Shown here piece by piece: positions 53,856 to 56,316 of a DNA stretch of 56,316 bases (positions are counted from its first letter, which is position 1; every line of letters starts with the position of its first letter). Source of the DNA: Xanthomonas maliensis (GTDB lineage Bacteria; Pseudomonadota; Gammaproteobacteria; Xanthomonadales; Xanthomonadaceae). A program made the translations under genes and the position numbers. Location: assembly GCF_009192945.1 (NCBI RefSeq), contig NZ_NSET01000038.1, forward strand, positions 1-56,316, in the 5' to 3' direction. The notes beneath the pieces are model-generated. The model was not told the DNA's origin and did not search any database. It saw nothing but the letters and a program-made list of their open reading frames with translations.

Positions 53856-54155
53856 AAGGCGTGGATTCGGGAGTCGGGATAGGAGATTGGCGCCGGCCTA
53901 CGCAGCCACCGGAGGCGGGGCCGGCAGGCGGATGCAGTCGGGAGACGGCAAAGAGGGTCAGCCACCAAACGCGCCAAGCCGCGACGGCAACGCCGGCGCA
54001 GCTGACGACGGATGCCCAGGCCGGACGACCCGGCCGCATGAGCGGCGCTGCGCCAGATGCGCGTGTCGCAGCGCGCGAAGCGCAAGAATCCAACGATCGG
54101 ATTCAGCCGCAGAGCGGCACTCGCCGTCGCCCATCCCCACCCCGACGCCCCGCCC
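53856..54155. other. Intergenic region between def and fmt
   Basis: 300 bases without a convincing gene. It should hold the fmt promoter. Short purine-rich repeats of the GGGAGTCGGGATAGGAG kind, similar to intergenic repeats of Xanthomonas, are seen near 53865-53895. Open frames on either strand lack ribosome binding sites. Confidence 0.45.
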
Positions 54156-54668
54156 TCAAGCCACGTGCTTGCGCTGCTTGGCCAGCTTCTTGCGCACCAT
54201 TTCGCGCTTCAGCGGCGACAGATAGTCGACGAACAACTTGCCGTCCAGGTGATCCATTTCGTGCTGGACGCACACCGCCAGCAGGCCATCGGCGTGCAAC
54301 TCCTGCGCCTGCCCCTGGCGGTCGAGATAGCGCACGGTGATCGCGTCGGCGCGCGTCACGTCGGCAAAGATGCCCGGCACCGACAGGCAGCCTTCCTGGT
54401 AGACCTGCTCGCCCTGGCGCTCGAAGATCTCCGGGTTGACGAACACCATCGGGGCGTTCTTCTCCTCGCTGACGTCGATGACCATGAACCGCTGGTGCAC
54501 GTCGACCTGACTGGCGGCCAAGCCAATGCCCGGCGCCTCGTACATGGTCTGGAACATGTCGTCCAGCAAGGTCTGGAACGCGGGACTGACCACCTCGGCG
54601 GCGGCGACCGGCTGCGCCTTGGTCCGCAGCCGCGGGTCTGGAAATTCGAGAATAGGGAGCAGCGCCAT
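54156..54668 (-). CDS. def: Peptide deformylase
   Basis: A 170-residue type I deformylase with all three motifs: GIGLAASQV (48-56), EGCLS with Cys94 (92-96), and HEMDH with His136, Glu137 and His140 (136-140). It removes the formyl group from nascent proteins; the Cys and two His bind Fe2+. ATG at 54668 gives the [14 protein letters not shown] start usual for the family. The next gene on the other strand is a LysM protein. Confidence 0.97.
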   Translation of the reverse strand: MALLPILEFPDPRLRTKAQPVAAAEVVSPAFQTLLDDMFQTMYEAPGIGLAASQVDVHQRFMVIDVSEEKNAPMVFVNPEIFERQGEQVYQEGCLSVPGIFADVTRADAITVRYLDRQGQAQELHADGLLAVCVQHEMDHLDGKLFVDYLSPLKREMVRKKLAKQRKHVA

Positions 54669-54796
54669 GGGAATACCCGTCTGAAGACCGGCCCGGGGCC
54701 GGCAGTACGGTGTCATTCTAGCGCAATGCTTGCGTGACGCCCCGGTTTCTGGACTATAGTGCGCAGACCTGTTGGGGAATCAGGCAGAAGGCACTC

Positions 54797-55933
54797 ATGT
54801 TGAACCGACTTCGTACGGTCGTCGCTGCGGCGATGCTGACCGTCGCGACCTACGCTGCCGCGCAAGCGGCGGGCGAGCATCCAGACACCTATGTGGTCCG
54901 CAAGGGCGACACTCTATGGGACATCGCCGGGCGATTCCTGCAGAAGCCCTGGCTATGGCCGGAGATCTGGCAAGCCAATCCGCAAATCCAGAACCCGCAC
55001 CTGATCTACCCAGGCGATGTGATCAGCCTGGCCTATCTGGACCGGGTCGCCAAGGGCACCGTCCAGCCGGGGCCGCGCCAGGAGGCGCCGATCAATGCGA
55101 TCCCGCTGTCGGACGTCGAACCGTTCCTGAAGAACCTGCGGGTCACCGACGACTTCAAGGGCCTGCCGTATGTGGTGGGCCTGGAAGAAGGCCGTAAGCG
55201 TGCGACCTCCGGCCAGGTCGCCTACGTGGTGGGCCTGGACAGCGCCCAGCCCGGCCAGCGCTATGCAGTGGTGCGGCCGACGGTCAAGTTCAGCCTGCCC
55301 AAGCACAATGAAGACCTGGATGCGGCGGGTAACGTCACCGCCGGCATGGGCGATATCTGGAAGAGCTATATCGCCCCGAGCAGTCGGCGCGAGTTGCTCG
55401 GCTACGAACTGGCCCAGGTCGCTGTCGGCACGGTCACCCGTTCGGCTGCCGCTGGCAATTCCAAGGCCACCACGTTGCTGCTGGAACAGGGCGGCCGCGA
55501 GGTGCGCGCTGGCGATCGCCTGATCGCCGTCGAGGCCCAGCCGTACGATCTGCAGTTCATCCCGCACCCGCCCTCCGAGCAGGCCTTGCAGAGCGAATTG
55601 CGCGTGCTGGCCATCGCCGACGCCTTCACTGCCGGCGGTACGCGCGACGTGATCGCCATCTCCGGCGGCGCCCGCGAAGGCATCAACAACGGAACGGTGT
55701 TCTCGATCTGGCGCAAGGGCCGCACGGTCAGCGACCGCGTGAAGCATTCGCGCTTCTCGCGCACGGACGACGATTTCAGTGGTCCGGCCGGCTCGACCGT
55801 CGGCCTGCCCGACGAGTACGCCGCGCACGCGATGGTGTTCCGCACCTACGACAAGGTCAGCTATGCGCTGGTGATGGAGAGCGCCAAGCCGACCCGGCTG
55901 GGCTATTTCCTGAAGCACCCTGACGCGCAGTAG
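54797..55933 (+). CDS. LysM peptidoglycan-binding protein
   Basis: A 378-residue exported protein: signal peptide (about 1-26, cut after AAQA), a LysM domain at about 33-80 (YVVRKGDTLWDIAGRF, ending LIYPGDVISL), and a long beta-rich region (about 100-370) of unknown fold. LysM binds peptidoglycan; the conserved place of this gene beside def and dprA is seen in many Xanthomonadaceae. The ATG at 54797 directly precedes the signal sequence. Probably a cell-envelope structural or regulatory protein. Confidence 0.9.
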   Translation: MLNRLRTVVAAAMLTVATYAAAQAAGEHPDTYVVRKGDTLWDIAGRFLQKPWLWPEIWQANPQIQNPHLIYPGDVISLAYLDRVAKGTVQPGPRQEAPINAIPLSDVEPFLKNLRVTDDFKGLPYVVGLEEGRKRATSGQVAYVVGLDSAQPGQRYAVVRPTVKFSLPKHNEDLDAAGNVTAGMGDIWKSYIAPSSRRELLGYELAQVAVGTVTRSAAAGNSKATTLLLEQGGREVRAGDRLIAVEAQPYDLQFIPHPPSEQALQSELRVLAIADAFTAGGTRDVIAISGGAREGINNGTVFSIWRKGRTVSDRVKHSRFSRTDDDFSGPAGSTVGLPDEYAAHAMVFRTYDKVSYALVMESAKPTRLGYFLKHPDAQ

Positions 55934-55960
55934 TCGGGAAAAAATCCGACGCATCGACGC

Positions 55961-55982
55961 GACGGCGCCCGAGGGCGCCGTC
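55961..55982 (+). terminator. Hairpin terminator after the LysM gene
   Basis: GACGGCGCCC (55961-55970) and GGGCGCCGTC (55973-55982) form a near-perfect stem, 28 bases after the LysM stop, then TGCGTTTG. The T-run is short but the position fits a transcript end before dprA. Confidence 0.65.
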
Positions 55983-56007
55983 TGCGTTTGCGGCCTAGGC
56001 TGGATGC

Positions 56008-56316
56008 ATGGCCTCGACTGCTCCCGATCTCTACGCCTTGTTGGTCCTGTTATTGGCGGGCGGCCGCAGTCCGCCCCGGCGCAACCTGCTCGAGCGCAGT
56101 GCCTCGCCGGCCGCCGCATTGGCGGCTGGGGTGGAGCATTGGCGCGTGGCCGGCTGCGATGCCGAGCAATGCGCTCGGCTGCGACGGCCGCCCACGGCGT
56201 CGCTGGAGCGCGCGTTGGGCTGGTGCGAACAGCCAGGCCATCACCTGATCGGCTGGCAGGACCCGGACTACCCGGCGCTGCTGCGCCACCTGCCCAACCC
56301 GCCGCTGGCGCTGTTC
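56008..56316 (+). CDS. dprA: DNA processing protein DprA, 5' part
   Basis: The first 103 codons of a gene cut by the window end. The N-terminus (DLYALLVLLLAGGRSPPRRN) and the LIGWQDPDYPALLRHLPNPPL segment are the SAM-like N-terminal domain and the linker before the Rossmann domain of DprA. DprA loads RecA on incoming single-stranded DNA during transformation. ATG at 56008 is preferred; the ATG at 56004 is out of frame. Genes downstream in Xanthomonas usually include smg and topA. Confidence 0.88.
   Translation, partial: MASTAPDLYALLVLLLAGGRSPPRRNLLERSASPAAALAAGVEHWRVAGCDAEQCARLRRPPTASLERALGWCEQPGHHLIGWQDPDYPALLRHLPNPPLALF

Overview
The window is high-GC chromosomal DNA of a Xanthomonas-type gammaproteobacterium. 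This rests on codon use, the 624-residue RpoD, the large TonB-dependent receptor, a SymE-type gene, and the order def-fmt-rsmB beside a dprA start. Bases 2-33 are an almost intact Nextera/Tn5 sequencing adapter, so base 1 is a contig edge and not genome.

Layout. 361-8481: metabolic and stress genes, namely two LysR regulators with divergent partners (RidA family; two SDRs), a MarR regulator with an FAD monooxygenase, and a ClC chloride channel. 8647-15056: seven co-directional genes on the minus strand, mostly with 4-base start/stop overlaps. In transcription order they are a thermostable-hemolysin-family (GNAT-like) protein, an AMP-forming acyl ligase, a haem-oxygenase-like diiron protein of the UndA/SznF type, an SDR, an exported TPR protein, and an OmpR/QseB-type response regulator with its QseC-like kinase. 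This looks like a self-regulated biosynthetic operon for an uncharacterised acyl-derived product and is the best candidate here for an undescribed system.

15436-23119: accessory island next to tRNA-Ile(CAU). It starts with an orphan type VI secretion effector cassette (small ORFs, PAAR, DUF4123 adaptor, unknown, nuclease toxin) whose toxin is cut by an IS3-family element and whose immunity gene survives only as a 3' remnant. A second module holds a SymE-like gene, a small ORF, a C4/isrK-like RNA and a two-gene unknown operon with lower GC. Four copies of a short dispersed repeat, two on each side, point inward and bracket this module.

23120-37602: TonB-dependent receptor, ECF sigma factor, SDR/AraC and LysR/SDR pairs, membrane proteins (DUF1097, DoxX), a secreted lipase-like hydrolase, and pseudogenes (SDR, CPBP protease). 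38252-56316: conserved core, with rpoD, dtd, a LpxL-like acyltransferase, a GTP cyclohydrolase II carrying a degenerate N-terminal domain, two bacterial PH-domain proteins, LPS-type glycosyltransferases including a WaaL-like ligase and an ArnT-like transferase, then rsmB-fmt, def, a LysM protein and the start of dprA.

Starts given here are the best supported by ribosome binding sites, overlaps and homologue-like N-termini. Family assignments come from motifs and recall, not database searches.
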